Notes: generated by a model not told the origin, from the letters alone. Counted from the stretch's first letter, positions 30,101 through 45,100 are shown. The stretch is 64,000 bases of DNA from Montifringilla adamsi (GCA_017590115.1 JAGGNK010006448.1:3455987-3519986), one strand, 5' to 3'. Numbers and translations: made by a program.

Positions 30101-33100
30101 TATCACGCTTAAAATATATGCCTGCATTAAGACAATCCAGTCACTTGAACAGATCCACACTTTCCTGGATACAACCAACACCCACAGGTACAGTAAGAAG
30201 GGCATGACTGAGAACATGCTTACATACAACAATCAAGAGCTTCTCTGTACAACAAGGGCACTGCACAGGACCTCTAACAAGACCTTTTTAAAAAAGCTTG
30301 TGCACATGGCATGTCAGCTGGAAAACTAAAATATAATTTGTCAAATGGAAGGTACTCTACAATCAGTAAAAAGAGACTGGAAAGAACTCCAAAAGGTCAG
30401 CATTTCCATTTCTGGTCTATCATAGAACCAAGGGTCCTGGTCAATGACAGGCTGATTGTGAGTCAGCAGTGCCCAGGCAGCCAGGAGGGCCAACCCTGTC
30501 CTGGGGTGTGTCAGGCACAGCATCACCAGGCAGGCAAGGAAGGGGATTGTCCCCTCTGCTCTGCACTGGGGCAGTCTCACTTCAAGTGCTGGGGGCAGTT
30601 TTTGGCACCACAATGTAAGAAAGACATTAAGCTGTTAGCATCCAAAGGAGGGCCATGACTATGGTGAAGGGTCTGGAGGGGAAGCTGCATGAGGAGCAGC
30701 TGAGGTCACTGCTCAGCCTGGAGGAGACTGAGGGGAGACCTCACAGCAGTTATAACTTCCTCATGAGGGGAACAGGAGGAGCAGGTACTTATCTCTTCAC
30801 TCTGGTGACCAGGAGAGGACTTGAGGAAATGGCATGAACTGAGTCAGGGTAAGTTTAGGCTGGATATCAGGAAAGCGTGGTTCATCCAAAAGGGTGGCTC
30901 AGCACTGTAACAGGCTCGCCAGGGAAGTGGTCCCAGCACCAAGCCTGACAGTTCAAGGAGTGTTTGGACAACGCTCTCAGGCACATAGCGTAACATTGAG
31001 GGATGGTCCTGTGCAGGGCACAGGATCCTTGAGGATCCCTTCCAACACAGCATATTCTATGATTCTAGTTAAATTCCACTGCATTCCCAACATCTCTTTT
31101 CCCTGGAGAGATACTAAACACTGCCAGTGATCACACTCCCACCATGTTCTATGAAATCCTACTAAGAGAATTCTTTCTGAGGTATTTTTAAAATTGTCTT
31201 TACGGCAATTAAATGCTATTTTTTGTATCTTCATTACAGAAAAATCAGTTTACATTTTTCTCTCTTTCTGCAATTTGCTTGATTTTTTTCCCAAGTCTGA
31301 GGGAAAATGAGTCTTCTGACAATTAAGCAGTCTCAGTTCAGCCTAAGTCATAACTCATTTACATCATTACCATCTAATTTCACTATTTTCTCATAACAAC
31401 CAAGCCTTTTTCAGAAAACAGTGGGGAAAAAAAAAAAGTGGAAAAAAGTCTCACAATGCTGAAATACAAAGAAAAGGTCAAGATTTACTTCAGGTTTCCT
31501 ACAGAAAAGAATCTCTCACAATTTTAAATGAAATTCTGAAACATTCCAGCAGTAGCACAGCTACTTCTGAATCACAATCACTTTATACTTTTATAGAATG
31601 TGTGGAATCTCTCATGAGGTACCTTTTAGTCATTGCTGGTTTTATATTTTTGCTTACTGGTTTGGTAGTGGGATTTTCTGAAGCTAAGCATTTACAATTT
31701 TAACTCTATCTTATCTTCTACAGTTTTGTATCCTCTGTTAACTTCTTCATCTACAATCTCAGTTCCAACTCTGAAATTGTTAGAGAGAGACTATACAGTT
31801 CAGGACCTAGGACAGATCCAGATGCAGAGCAAGAGCTACTACCTGTTCTCACAGGCTTCCCCCTCCACAGCCATTCCACAGCATCTCTCCAGGGTGGGCT
31901 CCTGTGTAGTTTTAAATGTACTTTACAGTTGTTCTATCTAGAACAGAGGCAGCCAAATCATCAGGCTGAAGGCAACACACCTAAAAACTCTAGCTGAGGA
32001 ACGATACAGTCTAGACAATGACACAACAGGAGCAACAGGTGTAGCTTTTCTTACTTGCACCTGCTTGAAAATCATAGAATCATAAAATGTCTGATAGGCC
32101 CCAATTAAGTCACTCCAAAGCCTTCTCTTTTGCAGGCTGAACAATCCCAATTCCCTCAGCCTTTCCTCATAGGAGAGGTGCTCCATCTCTCTAAACATTT
32201 TGGGGGCTCTCCCTTGGACTCCAACAAGTCCATGTCCTTCCTGTAACGGGGATTTGCCTGGATCATCTCCAGCCTCTCACCCATGTGGGGGCCTACTCCA
32301 TCTGTTCCTGTTCATCCCCCAGCCTGTGTTAATAGTGAGGGCTGCCCCAGGTGAAGGTGAAGCACCTTGCACTTGGCCTTGATAAAAACTTTTGAGATTC
32401 CCATGGGCCCACTTCTTGAGTGCTTGCTTCCAGGTGCAGGCCCTCCAGGTGAAGGCTGGAGCAAGAGCTCTGATCACTCATCTGCTATAACAAGATACAT
32501 CAGACCTGCATCAGACTTTCCTATTGTACAGAAAATCAGAAGGTATTCTTCTGATGAAATACAACAATGTGCATTTTAAAGGTTTTTTTCCTTCCCTCTG
32601 TAAACAAATAATCTATCTGACACTTGATCACACAAAGAACATGAAGTCGCTGTTATGAAAAGCAACTCAAAAGTAACTGCAGCCTCTGCTGGACTTCCTT
32701 ATTTCCCAACCCATTTACTCCATGCTCTGAATTGCTCCAGAACAGTTCTTAAATTTGTAATGGAGCTTCAAGGCAACTTAATATCAAACACAGAGAACTA
32801 CAGCTAATAAATATCAGTTCACTTGTCAGCAAGAAACTTACTATACACATATCTCATTGCCACAGAAGTTCAACTATAAGAGCTTCAAAATAAAGGGAAG
32901 GGAATACTAAAGAAAAAATGGTTATCAAATCTGCTCAGAAGATCTGAGGACATCTCAAAATTGTGGGACCATCTTTAAAAGACATACCAACTTGTTGTCA
33001 ACAACTGAGAAGCATCTGGCAAACAGCTAAAGGGGAATAAAAAAAAAAAAAGAAGTTGTTCAAGAGAAGTTTGGAACATACAAGCAACTGCTCACATGAA

Positions 33101-36100
33101 GGAGTTGACAATGATAAGAAACAGAACAAAGCAAGTGGGCAGAGCTTCAATGGCCTAACCTATAGACAGAGAAGAGGCTTTATGACCAGAGAACTGAGTA
33201 TCAATAAAACTACATAGAGGCTGCATGCTGGCAAGGAGATGAAGAGGTACCATATGACAAAATGCAACCAACAAACCTTGCTGCAAAACATATTGGAGTT
33301 ACTGCTTGCATGCTCCCTCTTTTGGTACCTCTCCACATGTACATAAGCTTCAGTGTTCAGCAGTCTTATTTCTATGAACTGGACGGTTACTTTTTTTTGA
33401 AAGCAACTACTTCTTTTAAGAGCCTCTACATACATCTCCCATATTTAAGTATGTACTGTGTCCTTCCAAACAAAATAGTTTTATTTCTTCTAGCTCAATG
33501 TAATCTCAGCACTGTTATTTCAGCTGCCAAGAATTCTAGCATCTGTAATGAAAAATAGCCTTACAAAAAGCCCCATAAAGTAACCCAAAGTAAACAACTC
33601 ACCTAAACAAATTGCTATACACCTTCTACAAAGCTGGCATACAGAATGAGTTGCTTTAAAGTATGTGCTTTAACATTGCATCTTTAACTGTAAAATGGGA
33701 GATGTTCAGAAAATGGTTCTAATGTTAGGTCCAGCCTACACCAAACATCTGATTCTGTCCTTGCCTTTGTGTTTCTCCATCTAACTCACACCAACACAGA
33801 TCTACCAATTAGTGTCAATGTGGTGCAAGTCAAGAGGACCCAGCAAATGTTCCATGACATTTAGAAGTTGTTGAAGCACCCTGCAACTGAACTTTCCTAA
33901 GGCTTTCCATGGTTAACTTTTCTTCCTTGCAGATACCTACTAAGTAGCCAACATGGTTATCCCTCAATCTACTGCTGGAACATCCAGGACACTTTCAACC
34001 ATGGGGAGGGACAGTGTCATCAGGCTGCAAGAATAAAGAAGGAAAATAAATATCACTCAAACTCCCAACCTGCTCTTGCCTTGATAAACAAAATGTCTGC
34101 TTATAAACAATAGCTCCAAGAGCTTTTTAATGCTTCATTTTTCATATCAACTACAGTAATACCTATCAAGTTTCCAAAAGGACTTGCCATAAAACAGCTG
34201 ACAGGGAACAAAATACATACATATAAACTGAAAGCTGGCACACAAATGCCTATAATACAAATATATAAACCCTTAGTGTAATGCCAAACTAAGTACTGGC
34301 AAGCTTTATGAAATAAACATACATCAAGTATATTCTATACCATATACTTACATCACAAACAGACCCAAAATTTTACAAATCACAAATAGAAAAAACCCAA
34401 GAATACTGATTTCTGAAGAAATAAATACACTCAGTCTTTTCACTTTGATTTGGAAATTGAATCTACAGAACACCTGAGGAAAAAAATGCTTTATGCAAAG
34501 TCTGGTTAGTTACGCTGGATTTTATAATGTATGTGAAAAGAGAACTATTGCTTTGTAAAATACTTCATGAAAAATACCTCCATGAAGCAGTTGCTTGACC
34601 TCGCCTTCTTTGCACAGTTGCAGGCAGGACAGGAAAATAAGATAGTACTTCTGCCAAAATCACAGCCAAAGTAGCTCAGTTGCAAGCCAGTTAGCTCACA
34701 AACCATATTTTTGCCTGTTGTTACAGTTTGAATATATTTGCTCCCAAAAGAAAAAAAAAGTGGAAGTCTGTAGAAAGAAAAGCTAAGATTTTTGTAGTAA
34801 TATTTCCAAATTGGGGACTAACTGCCACTAGACAACACCCAGCAAGACTTCAACACACAAAACACCTTAAATTCAAAAATACTCTAAATAATAAATTAAT
34901 TCCATTTGTATTTTGTTACCATGCAGTTCTTCCTACAAGAATGCTTGGACAAATATGCTGCTTTGTCTTATCTGAAACTGCAAGTGAACCTTTTCAGTTC
35001 CTCTCACATTTCCTTTACTCATATCAAGCTGTAGCATGAAGATCTGATACATGTTTCTAAAAACATGTTTACAACAAAAAGAAGGGTGAGAACAATCTCC
35101 ATCCTATAAATGTATGTGGAAAATGTGCAGGTACTTAATCCGTTCTCCATCTCAGTCCGGTTGTGTTCTCAGGGTATTCAGCCTCCATCATCCAAGAGGA
35201 AATGATCAGTGACTTGCTCCACCAGTCAGACACGCACAGGTCTATGGGGCTGGGTGGGATCCACCAAAGAGTACTGCAGGAGCTGCCAGAAGTGCTCACT
35301 GAACCACTTTCCAGCATCACTTAGCAGCAGCTCTGCCTTACTGGGGAGGTTCCACTAGGTGGAAAGTCACAGAATGTGCCACCCAATTACAAGAAAGGCT
35401 GGAAGGAGAATTCAGGGAACTAAAGCCCTGTGAGCCTGACCTCAGTGCTGGGGAAGGTCATGGAGCAGATCATACTGAGCACCATCACATGGCACATACA
35501 GGACAAGCAGGTCACCAGGGCTGCAACATGGGTTTATGAAAAGTAGGTCCTGCTTGACCAACCTGATCTCCTTCTATGACCAGGCATCCCACTTAGTGGA
35601 TGAGGGAAAAGGCTGTGGATGTTGTCTACCTGGCCTTCATAAAGCCTTTGGACACTGTTTCTCACAATATTTTTTTGGAAAAAGTGGTGGCTCATGGCTT
35701 GGGAGGGGACTCTCTGCTGGGCTAAGGCCAAATGCAGGAGGTTGCACTTGGGTCTTTACAACCACTCGCAGCACTACTGGCTGGGGAAATGGCTGGAAAG
35801 ATGCCCATCAGAAAAGGGTCTGGGGGCGCTGGTTGACAGCTACTGAACACAAGCCAGCAGAGTGCCCAGGTGGCACATCTTGGCCTATATCAAGAAATAG
35901 TGTGGCCAGCAGGGCCAGAGCAGTAATCACCCCCGTACTATGCACTGTTAAGTGTTGCGGTGTGATGTCATGACTTGCCTCAGTTTCCCCTGGTTTCTCC
36001 CTGAAAACTAGGGGTTTCCTTCCCCAGAGGGGGTGTGCCAATCACCTCTCTTTTTCCCCACCCTTGACCCCTGCTGGGCACTGTCTATCAAACCAGAAAT

Positions 36101-39100
36101 ACCAAGGAGAGCATCGAGCAATTGGTAGGTTCAAAGGATGCTCTCCACCCCCTGGGGGGCCATTGGCCCACCCAGGTGTCCCTCTCACCTGAGACCCCCT
36201 CCCCCTGTACCTGGTTGGTGCTCCCTGGGTTCCCTCCTCTACCCCTGTCCCCAGGTAAAAGAGCAAGCAGACCACGCGGCTGGGGTCTGGTGGAGAGTTT
36301 GGTTGGAGAGTAGAGTGGAGTTGTTGCAAGATTCACAGGCTGTGCCACCAAAATAAAAACTCTGGATTAAAAATTCTCCATCAGGGCCCACTCCTTTCTT
36401 CACCTCGCCTTAAAGGTTTCTCCAGCTCCGGAAGGCTGAGTGAACCCCCTCAAAGAAAGCTCCAGCCCGCAGGCACTGGAGCTCGGGGCATGCCCGGGCT
36501 TGTCCGCACGTGCTCAGCTGCAAGCACAGGTACTGAGCAGCGTCTCTGGGGAGAAAACACCACAGGTGCCGCTATTTGGTCAGCAGCCGAGGCCAGACAG
36601 ACCAAGGCAGTCCCGTCTGTAATATTGGTACACTCCAATAGTTAAGGTCACACCTTGAATCCTACGATCAGTTTTAGACTCCTCACTCCAAAAAATTGCT
36701 GGAGAGTGCCCAGAGAAAGGCAAAAAAAAGCTGCTTATGTGTCTTATGAGGAAGGGCTGAGATAGCTGGGGTTGCTCAGCCTGGAGAAAGGAAGGCTCAG
36801 GGGAGAATTTATACCTCCACACAACTCTCTGAAAAAAGCTGTAGCCAGGTAGGGGTCAGTCTCTTTTCTCAAGTAACCAACAACAGCACAAGAGGAAACA
36901 GCCTCAAGCTGGACCAGGGAAGGTTTAAATTGGGTATTGGGGGAAAATTGTTCAGCACAAGGATTTTCAAGAACTGGAACACACTGCCCTGGGAGTGGTA
37001 GAATCACCACCACCAGAGGTATGTAATAGGTGTGTAGATGTAGCTCTCAGGGACACAGGGTAGTGGCGGACTTGGCAGTGCTGGGTTAGAAGTGGAACCC
37101 AGTGATATTAAAGGTCTTTTCCAACCTAAACTATTTAATGATTCTGTTTCTAGTACCACAACAACCACCATTTTAAAACACATCTCTGCTGGAAGATCTG
37201 ATTGCTCAGTACCATGTTTGTTCCCTGTGACACATCTTTTCAAATAAAATAAAGGATATTTTATTTGAGGACAAATAAAGCTTCATATTGATCCTACGTC
37301 CTTCTGGTCTATTTTCTTAAGGACTATAGAATCACATCATTCAGGTTAGAAGGGACCTGTAAAAGTAACTTTTTTTTTTTACTGTGAGGGTGACTGAGCA
37401 CTGGTACAGGCTGCAAGCAAGGCTGTGGAGTCTCAATCCGTATTCAAAGCCATCTGGCAACTGGCTCCAGGTGGCTCTCTTTGAGCAGAAGGGTGGACCA
37501 GATGAACTTCAGAGGTCACTTCCAACTTCAACTGTTCTGTGACTGTGTGTGATTCTGTCAAACCCTGCTCAAGCAGTGTCAGAGACAGTAAGGTGCCCAC
37601 TATCATATGCAGTGGCACTTTTAGTATTACCAAGGAGTAATCTCTAGATTACTAGAGTAACCTCTCTAGACAACACCTGCTGATGCTTGACCTTTCTCAT
37701 AGCGAAGAATTGCTTTCTTGTAATGCACTGGAATTTCGTGAACTTTAATTTGTGCCACATCAGTGCCATGTCAGGGTGGGGGTCATTACTGAGAAGCATC
37801 TGGCTCTCCTTTCTTCATTCCCTCACTGCATTAAAAAAATTACTCCTGAACCTCCTCTTCTCCAGGCTAATAGTCCCAGCCCTCTCAGCCTTTCCTTACT
37901 GAAGAAAAGGTCCAGATCCTTAATCACCAACATGACCCTGCAATAACTCTTTGCAGTATCTCTCTCCTCTACTGGGAAGCCCAGAACTGGACACTCCAGA
38001 TGCAGCCCCACCAGAGAGGAGAGAGCAGCTCCCTCAACCAGCTGGCAACACTCTTCCTAACATAGCCTAGGAGGCTGTCTGCCGCCTTTGCCAAGGCAGT
38101 GCATTACTAGCACACAGATAGCTGCCGACCAGTACATCAAGTTACTTCTCTGCAGAGCTATCTCCCAGCTGGTCAGCCCCCCAGTGTTATTTCATCCCTG
38201 ATGCAGGATTCTGCAATTCCCCTTGCTGCACTTTAAAACTGCACTCAGCCCAAATCTCCAGCCTGGCTGCATCCCTCTGAAGGCAAACACAACCATGCGG
38301 TATATGAGGAACTCCTCTCTGTTTTGCACCATATAGGAACTTGCTGGGGGGACACTGTCCCAGCATTTAGGCCATTACTGAAGATGCTAGACAGCATTTG
38401 CCCCAGTATCAGCTTCTAGGGTACATGACTGACGACTTGACTCCAGCTGGACTTCCTGTCACAGACAACAAACCTCTAGGCCCAGTCACTCAGCCAGCTC
38501 CCAATCTACTTCACTGTCTACTTATGTAATTGTTCATTTATTGTCATTGTAATTGCCATTCATTGTCAGCCTGTGCATGCTGTGGGAGTCATGCTTACTC
38601 AAGCTGAGGTACAGCACATCCACTGCTCTCCCTACCTGTATCTGCAGATTGCCCATCAAGGCCTGCAGATTTTTAAGGAATTCAGTTGTAAGAATCATTA
38701 GAGTGGGAAACTGTTCAGCTTGATAGACGGACCTTAAAACAGCACTAAGAGCACAACCAGTATTTTCCCTAAATCATAAAAGCTTAGTCTTTTTTGATTG
38801 CTGACAATATTATCTCAGATGACCTCAAATATTTAAAATTAGTGTTATTTTTATTTAGTAAGCCTAAAATTCAACATTTTTAGTGAAATGGACAATAAGT
38901 CAATTGTCATTCAAAGAGCCATGTGTACGTTCTCCAAGCCATTACCAGCTTACATACTATCTTCTTTAAATAATTAATCAAGCATTCTGACATGAATTTT
39001 CATCCATGCCAATAATAAAAGGAAAAAGTCAGGGCTTAAGCAGTATACCTACAAATGGAAAAATCACCAAAATCCTGTCCCCTAAATCCGTAAATCAGTG

Positions 39101-42100
39101 TAAGGAACATCAGCTGCAATCCAATTACCACAGGCTTAGAGGAAAACATAGGCAGAGTAGTAGGACAGGTTTACTCTGGGCTTCTAAGGCATCTGAAAAG
39201 AAAAGGTTAAAAAAAGTCAGAACAGAAAAAAAAAGGCAACCCTACTTATTGATTTTCCAGTTGGGATTTTTATGTGCTATTGTTGGTGAGCTGAAATCGC
39301 ACATCTTTTTAATCATTAATTTCATAACTGAGGACTATTTTACTATGACAATAACTTTCTTAACAACTACAATTTTTCTGAAAACTCTGGAGGCTTAAAA
39401 AAGGAGTTATTCCAGCTGCTGGAATACCCTAAGGCCTCTCCAGTAATGACAGAAATAAATACTACAGAGGTTCTAAAAATGAAATTAAAACCCAACTGCA
39501 CAAGTAAAATGGAACTGATTTTCATCTGACCATGACAAAGTACAAAACAGTATCTGATCCCTTTTGTAACTGGAAAGGTTTCCAAAACAGCATAAATCTG
39601 TCTCAGATAAAGAAAAGTAACTTAAAAGAAAGCATCCCTCCAAAGTGTTCTCCACACAAAGAGAACATCTCTCAGTACAACCACTGACAATTGGAGTTTC
39701 TTTTCTGTAATTAGCTGATTTTTCATTATTCATGTCAATGCTGTCTATGAAATTAGATCTCCAAGAAAACCCTTACTCCTCAAGTTTGTCAATGCAGATG
39801 AAAGCATTTATCCTTAAACACTTCTATGACTTTTTATTGTATTTGTAAAGTCATTCAAACACAGCAGAGATGACAAAATCTGCACCTCTGGCCACTCTCC
39901 TATCTAAACACAACCACCAAAATTAAAGTGTATATACAAAGCTATTTTACACAGAATCGTATCAGCAGAATTTTAATTTAGCAAATAAGCTACATGAAGT
40001 CAAGGAAAATCTGTACTTATTAAGAACTCATTAAGCCCATTACTAGTGGTCAATGACAGTGTAACATCTTTAAAGTGATTACTAGCAAAAGAAAACCACA
40101 GAAATTCTTAGTCTGCAACAAATAGCAGAAGACAACTGCCAAGTGCAAGCAACGGAAAATTCACCAGTTTATAGCTGTCAATGGTCTACACTGTATAGCA
40201 GTATATTTTAGAAATAAAAGTAGATAGAGAATCGATTGGTTTGAAGAGAAAAGGAATAGAGACATGACTACTCTGAAAACATACAAGCATAATGAAGACA
40301 TATGAGCATCTGTTGGAAAGAATTATGCATTGGCTAGTGGGAGAGAAAAGCAAGGCCAAATCAGATAGGAAAGTCACAAGTGACTACATGTAACATGGTG
40401 AAACAAAATAAAGAAGAGGCTGAAATAATAAAAATAGAATAAGGTATTTATATAACAAGTTCATCTCAGTGTAACGTAAATGACTGGCTGGCTGCAGATC
40501 TGTATAGACACAGCAATAGAAAAGATGAGCAATGTCACCAACTGCAACAAGGAGCACAGCAGAGAAGTAAGACTTCTGTTTTAATCCCATTAAGGTTAAA
40601 ACTCTGAGCTACAAACTTTTCTATACTGACAGATCATGGCCAAAATAATCTAAATACCATGGCATCTGTGAATTTAAACTACAAGCAACAGACTTCTACT
40701 TTTTGACTTTATCTGGCTTTGGCTACAATAAAAATTTTCTTCCAAGCAGCTTGTATCGTGCTTGTATGTTTTGGATTTGTGAAGGGAACAGTGCTGGCAG
40801 CACACCTGTGATTTATCTGTTGCTGACTAACACTTGGACGGGGTCAAGGCCTTTCCAGTTTCTCACAGTGCCCTGCCAGCAAGTAAGCTGGGGGTGCACA
40901 AGAAGCTGGGAGGGGATATAACTGGGACAGCCGAATCCAACTGACCAAAAGGATATTCTCTATCATATGACATCATGCTCAGTATATAAAACAGGGAGGA
41001 AGAAAGAAAAAGTGGTGGGACAATACATTCAGAGTTATGGTGTTTGTCTTCCCAAGTCACTGGGAATGATGAAGCCCTGCTTTCCTGGAGATGGCTGAAC
41101 ATCAGCCTGCTGATGGTAAGGAAGGAATTAATTAATTCCTCGTTTTGCTTTGCTTGTTTTAAACCCATTACATATGGCAATAATGCTTGGAACGCAAGCC
41201 TAAAAAAGTTAAGGGAAGAAAATGAAAACAAGGAACAGCAGTAATCTAACCACGCATCTCCACTTTCACGTGGGAACAAGGAAACTCAGTTTCTGATTTT
41301 TTTTAATAATGTGTACAACAGGTATAAATTTAGATTTATTACACTAATAGCAACAAAATTTTTCTCAGGCCCAAGTAGTCATAGATATACTAGATGCAAA
41401 GAAATAATTATCATTCAGTTTAAGTTCATCTAATTAAGTTCATCAACACATTCATCAGTCTGAAGTGCATGAGCTATAACATGCTATACACTATGATACA
41501 CTACAAAAAAATCATATAAAGCATATCAATATGCTTCGAAACACATGAAACACTAATCTAAAAGTACAGAAGCCATCTGCCTTAATGCAGTCACAGCATA
41601 AGGAGCCTATTCTCCTGTGTTAATTTCTAGTATTCATCCTTTGAAGGGGCACAATGGTAGGAACTGGCTGTGAAAGACCAAAGGAATAGATCACCTTCAA
41701 AATGTATTTACAACACAAAGTTAATTATAGGAGTACTATTGCACTTAGCACTGTGCACAAAGCAGTGTTTATGGCAAATGAGGTAAGAAAGAATACAAAA
41801 ATGTAACCATGTATTCAAGTAATGCTGCAAGGGATCAAGTTTTCAAAGTAAACAAGGGATTAGGAAAACAGTTTGCATAAAGTACCTTGAAACTGTTATT
41901 GATACATCCCATGTGCTTTCTATAAAGACATAAACAGACTTTATCTTTAAATCATGGGTTTGGCAAAACCTACATCGTCATATGTCAGGAGGAGATTTTA
42001 CTAAAAAAAAATCTTCAAAATATTTTGGCCAGAAGGAAGATCATAATATGGGAGGAAAACCAAAAGGAAACCCTGACAGCTGATAGTTAACAGAAAAACA

Positions 42101-45100
42101 AATTCAACATCAAGTTTTTAAATATGCAGGAAACATATTTACTACATTAAACACGGCTAGCAGTGAGGAATGGTAACTTATTAAATTGCTTCAGCCCAAC
42201 CTTAACTGCCTCAACTTGCTACCCAACAAACCATCAGTGTGCCAGAGCAGATTGTGTAACAAACTGAAACTTTAACTAGCATGTCCTCTCAGTTTAAACC
42301 AAAAAATACAACATCCAAAAAACCCACCACAAACCATGGATTCGTGTTTTAATTTTTCCCATTACTTATATAAATTATTTTTTACAAATATACACAAATA
42401 AAATGCCCATCTTAAGCCTCTCAATGTAATATTTTTGGGATCTTTCCAGCTTCTGTTATGTTTCCTACACCAACACTGAACAAATACAACCATGTCAGAC
42501 TAAGAGGCAAGTAGAGGTTTTTAAAAAAACTACTATATAAAACTGTTTTCCTTAACAGAATATAAGGTAAATAAGTAAAAATTCACTTAGTGTATTTTAT
42601 TATTTTAGTAATTTGCTAATCCCCATTAACCAGCAGGGCAATATAGTATTAAAACATTACTACACTGCAGCTAAAAAGCCTAGAGCAGACAGCAACTCTC
42701 ATCAGCTCTTCTAATGCACTGCTTAATCTAAGACTCAGCACATCAATTTCCCAATTAAAGAGTTTTAGTTTACACAAGACTTGAACTTGGTTTTGTAAAA
42801 TTACATCTACAAAACACAAGAACTGAAAAACAGATGACAAACTAGACTAGAATATTTCAGTTGGAAAGGACCTAGGAGAAAACCTTTGCACAGGAATAAG
42901 CAGGAAAATGTAGTAGGTAATGTAACACCACTACCATTTTACTAGTCTTTGTACACATAACCTTTATTTTTTAAACTAACTACATGCTTCCTACCTTTTT
43001 GCAATTATTATTCCATATTAAAAGAGCATCAAGTTCCAAACCAAAAAAACTAACAGCGTTTGAAAAGGCTTTAGATATGAAGAAATTAAGACTTTCTTGT
43101 GTACCAACAATCAAATTCACACAAATCTCATACACCAAAATTTACTTAAAAATAGTTTTCATAATATCGTTAAATCCTCGCAAGGCAAAGCTAAAGCTTC
43201 AGTAATATTTCTGCACTAAATTTTCAAGTATATATACTTGAAACATCACAAATAAGCACTGCTTTACTGATTGTAAGTAAGGGTATAAGGGAAGACTAAA
43301 TTTCTAAAAGCCTAAAGACTAACCTGATGTCCAGAGGATATATAATTTACAATTACAAGTGTAAATGAGTAACCTACTTTCAAAATGTGCTATAATCATC
43401 TAGCTGAAACAATCAACATGTAATAAAGTTGGCTGGCTCTTCTTCAGCCAAAACAGCTAGTAAAAACAACCATCTGATTTCTAGTTAATATAAGAAATCT
43501 TACATTCCCATCATTACTGAAATGTTCCTGGCCTCAGTGAGACCACAACACTGAAGTTCACAACACAAACAGAAGCTTTCTTTCTTTGAAGGATCTAAGT
43601 TGAGAGGCAACTTCAGCAACAAAGTAATGGTCATTCTGGCATGAGTGTGAACTCACTGTCATTTCAGAGTACACTGCCATTGTAATATAACAATTTGAAG
43701 TTAGTCCAAATTATGTAGTGAACACTTCCACTACAAAACAGGTCACACTAAAGCCATTATGAATTTATACAGCTATCCATATTTGACAAGAAGTCTCAAA
43801 GAACATGCTGAGCCCAACTGATAATTCTGGTAGTACATAAATAGGCGAAAGGACAGTAAAGGGACTGGCAACTCAGGGAAACCCCCCCAAGATGCACAAG
43901 CAATAAAAGCAACGTTTCAGATGTATAGGGATGTTTGTTAAGATTAAGTTATACTACAGAAAAAGTGCATTTGAAGACAGCAAAAATATGAAAATCAGAA
44001 ATACCTTACTAAAGCAAATACAGAGCTTTGGTACAGCATTAACACCAGTGCCCACTTGCAGTTTTGTCCATCTAAAACCCAGCATACAAAACAACAGTTT
44101 AATTTAACATGGATTTTTAGTTGCCCTCTGAAGAGGCCAGTACAACCTACTAGTGTTTTACACACTTCAATGGTTACACTAGACATTATGTAGTTATTTT
44201 CAAATACTTCAGTGGCCACAAAGCAGAGAGACTATAAACTCAGGCATGCTCAGAGCAGATTCTTCTTGAACTGACAACTAAACTGTCCACTTCTGATAGT
44301 ACTGCAGCAGATCCTTAACATTGTTATCTGTACAATCACAGAATTAGATACTTTTTTCTGTTTCCTTTCATAAAATTATTAGGCTGACATGAGTGACAAA
44401 AATAAGTTTCTTTGCTCCCACGTCTCTGTACACCAAAATCTTTGTGCAACCCTTCACCTCACGCTGTCACAAGTGCAATCACAAGGTGAGCCAGATCAGG
44501 GAATTAGTCTGGATTACAACAAACCAGTTTTGCCAAGTTAATTTTAACCCAGAGTGAGTCTCTAATCTGTTACTGCAAGACACTACAGAAGTATTATGTC
44601 AGCGTGGCAGGGGGAGCAAGCACACCAACCAGCCCATCTCCTGTGGAGACCAGTGTCCCTGACACTGCAGCCCGTATCACATGAGGAAATGCAAAGCACT
44701 GCTGGTTCTGTTTCAAAGCCAATTACTGCATCCTACTCAACACGTGATATTCATCCCTTCCGATGACAGCCAGCACAAACACCTTGCAAATGTGATACTA
44801 ATCTTGTGACTTTCAGATAATCTCCACAATGTTTGATTTCCTTGTCTACACAAAAGCATTTTCATACTGCGTGCCAGTTCTTCATAAACATTACGGTTAG
44901 GTTTGGAACAGAAGCACTTACTGAGACAGGCATCGGTCACGGCCCATGAAGTGCAGAGTATAATTTTGCAGACTTGAAGCAAAAATTCCACATCAACTTA
45001 TTGCAAATAGGTTGCACTATCATTTTTCACATTAGTCTTCTTGGAACACATGAAGAATTTTATTACTATTGATAAGCCAATTTGTTTCACTTTTATTTAG

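Noticed and set aside
30311..31130. Open frames of 60-115 codons
   Set aside because: They lie in the 3' part of a 5'-truncated CR1 and show only fragments of its ORF2 C-terminus.
35536..35973. 145-codon plus-strand frame
   Set aside because: It is a decayed part of the CR1 reverse transcriptase, frameshifted after the [12 protein letters not shown] block and running across the deletion junction; not a host gene.
36042..36356. Overlapping open frames in the LTR
   Set aside because: They lie wholly in GC-rich LTR sequence, on both strands, without retroviral gene similarity.
39006..39398. 130-codon plus-strand frame in intron 1
   Set aside because: Lys/Ser-rich beginning and a hydrophobic end with no recognisable family. 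AT-rich intronic DNA yields such frames by chance, and no promoter or splice signals support it.
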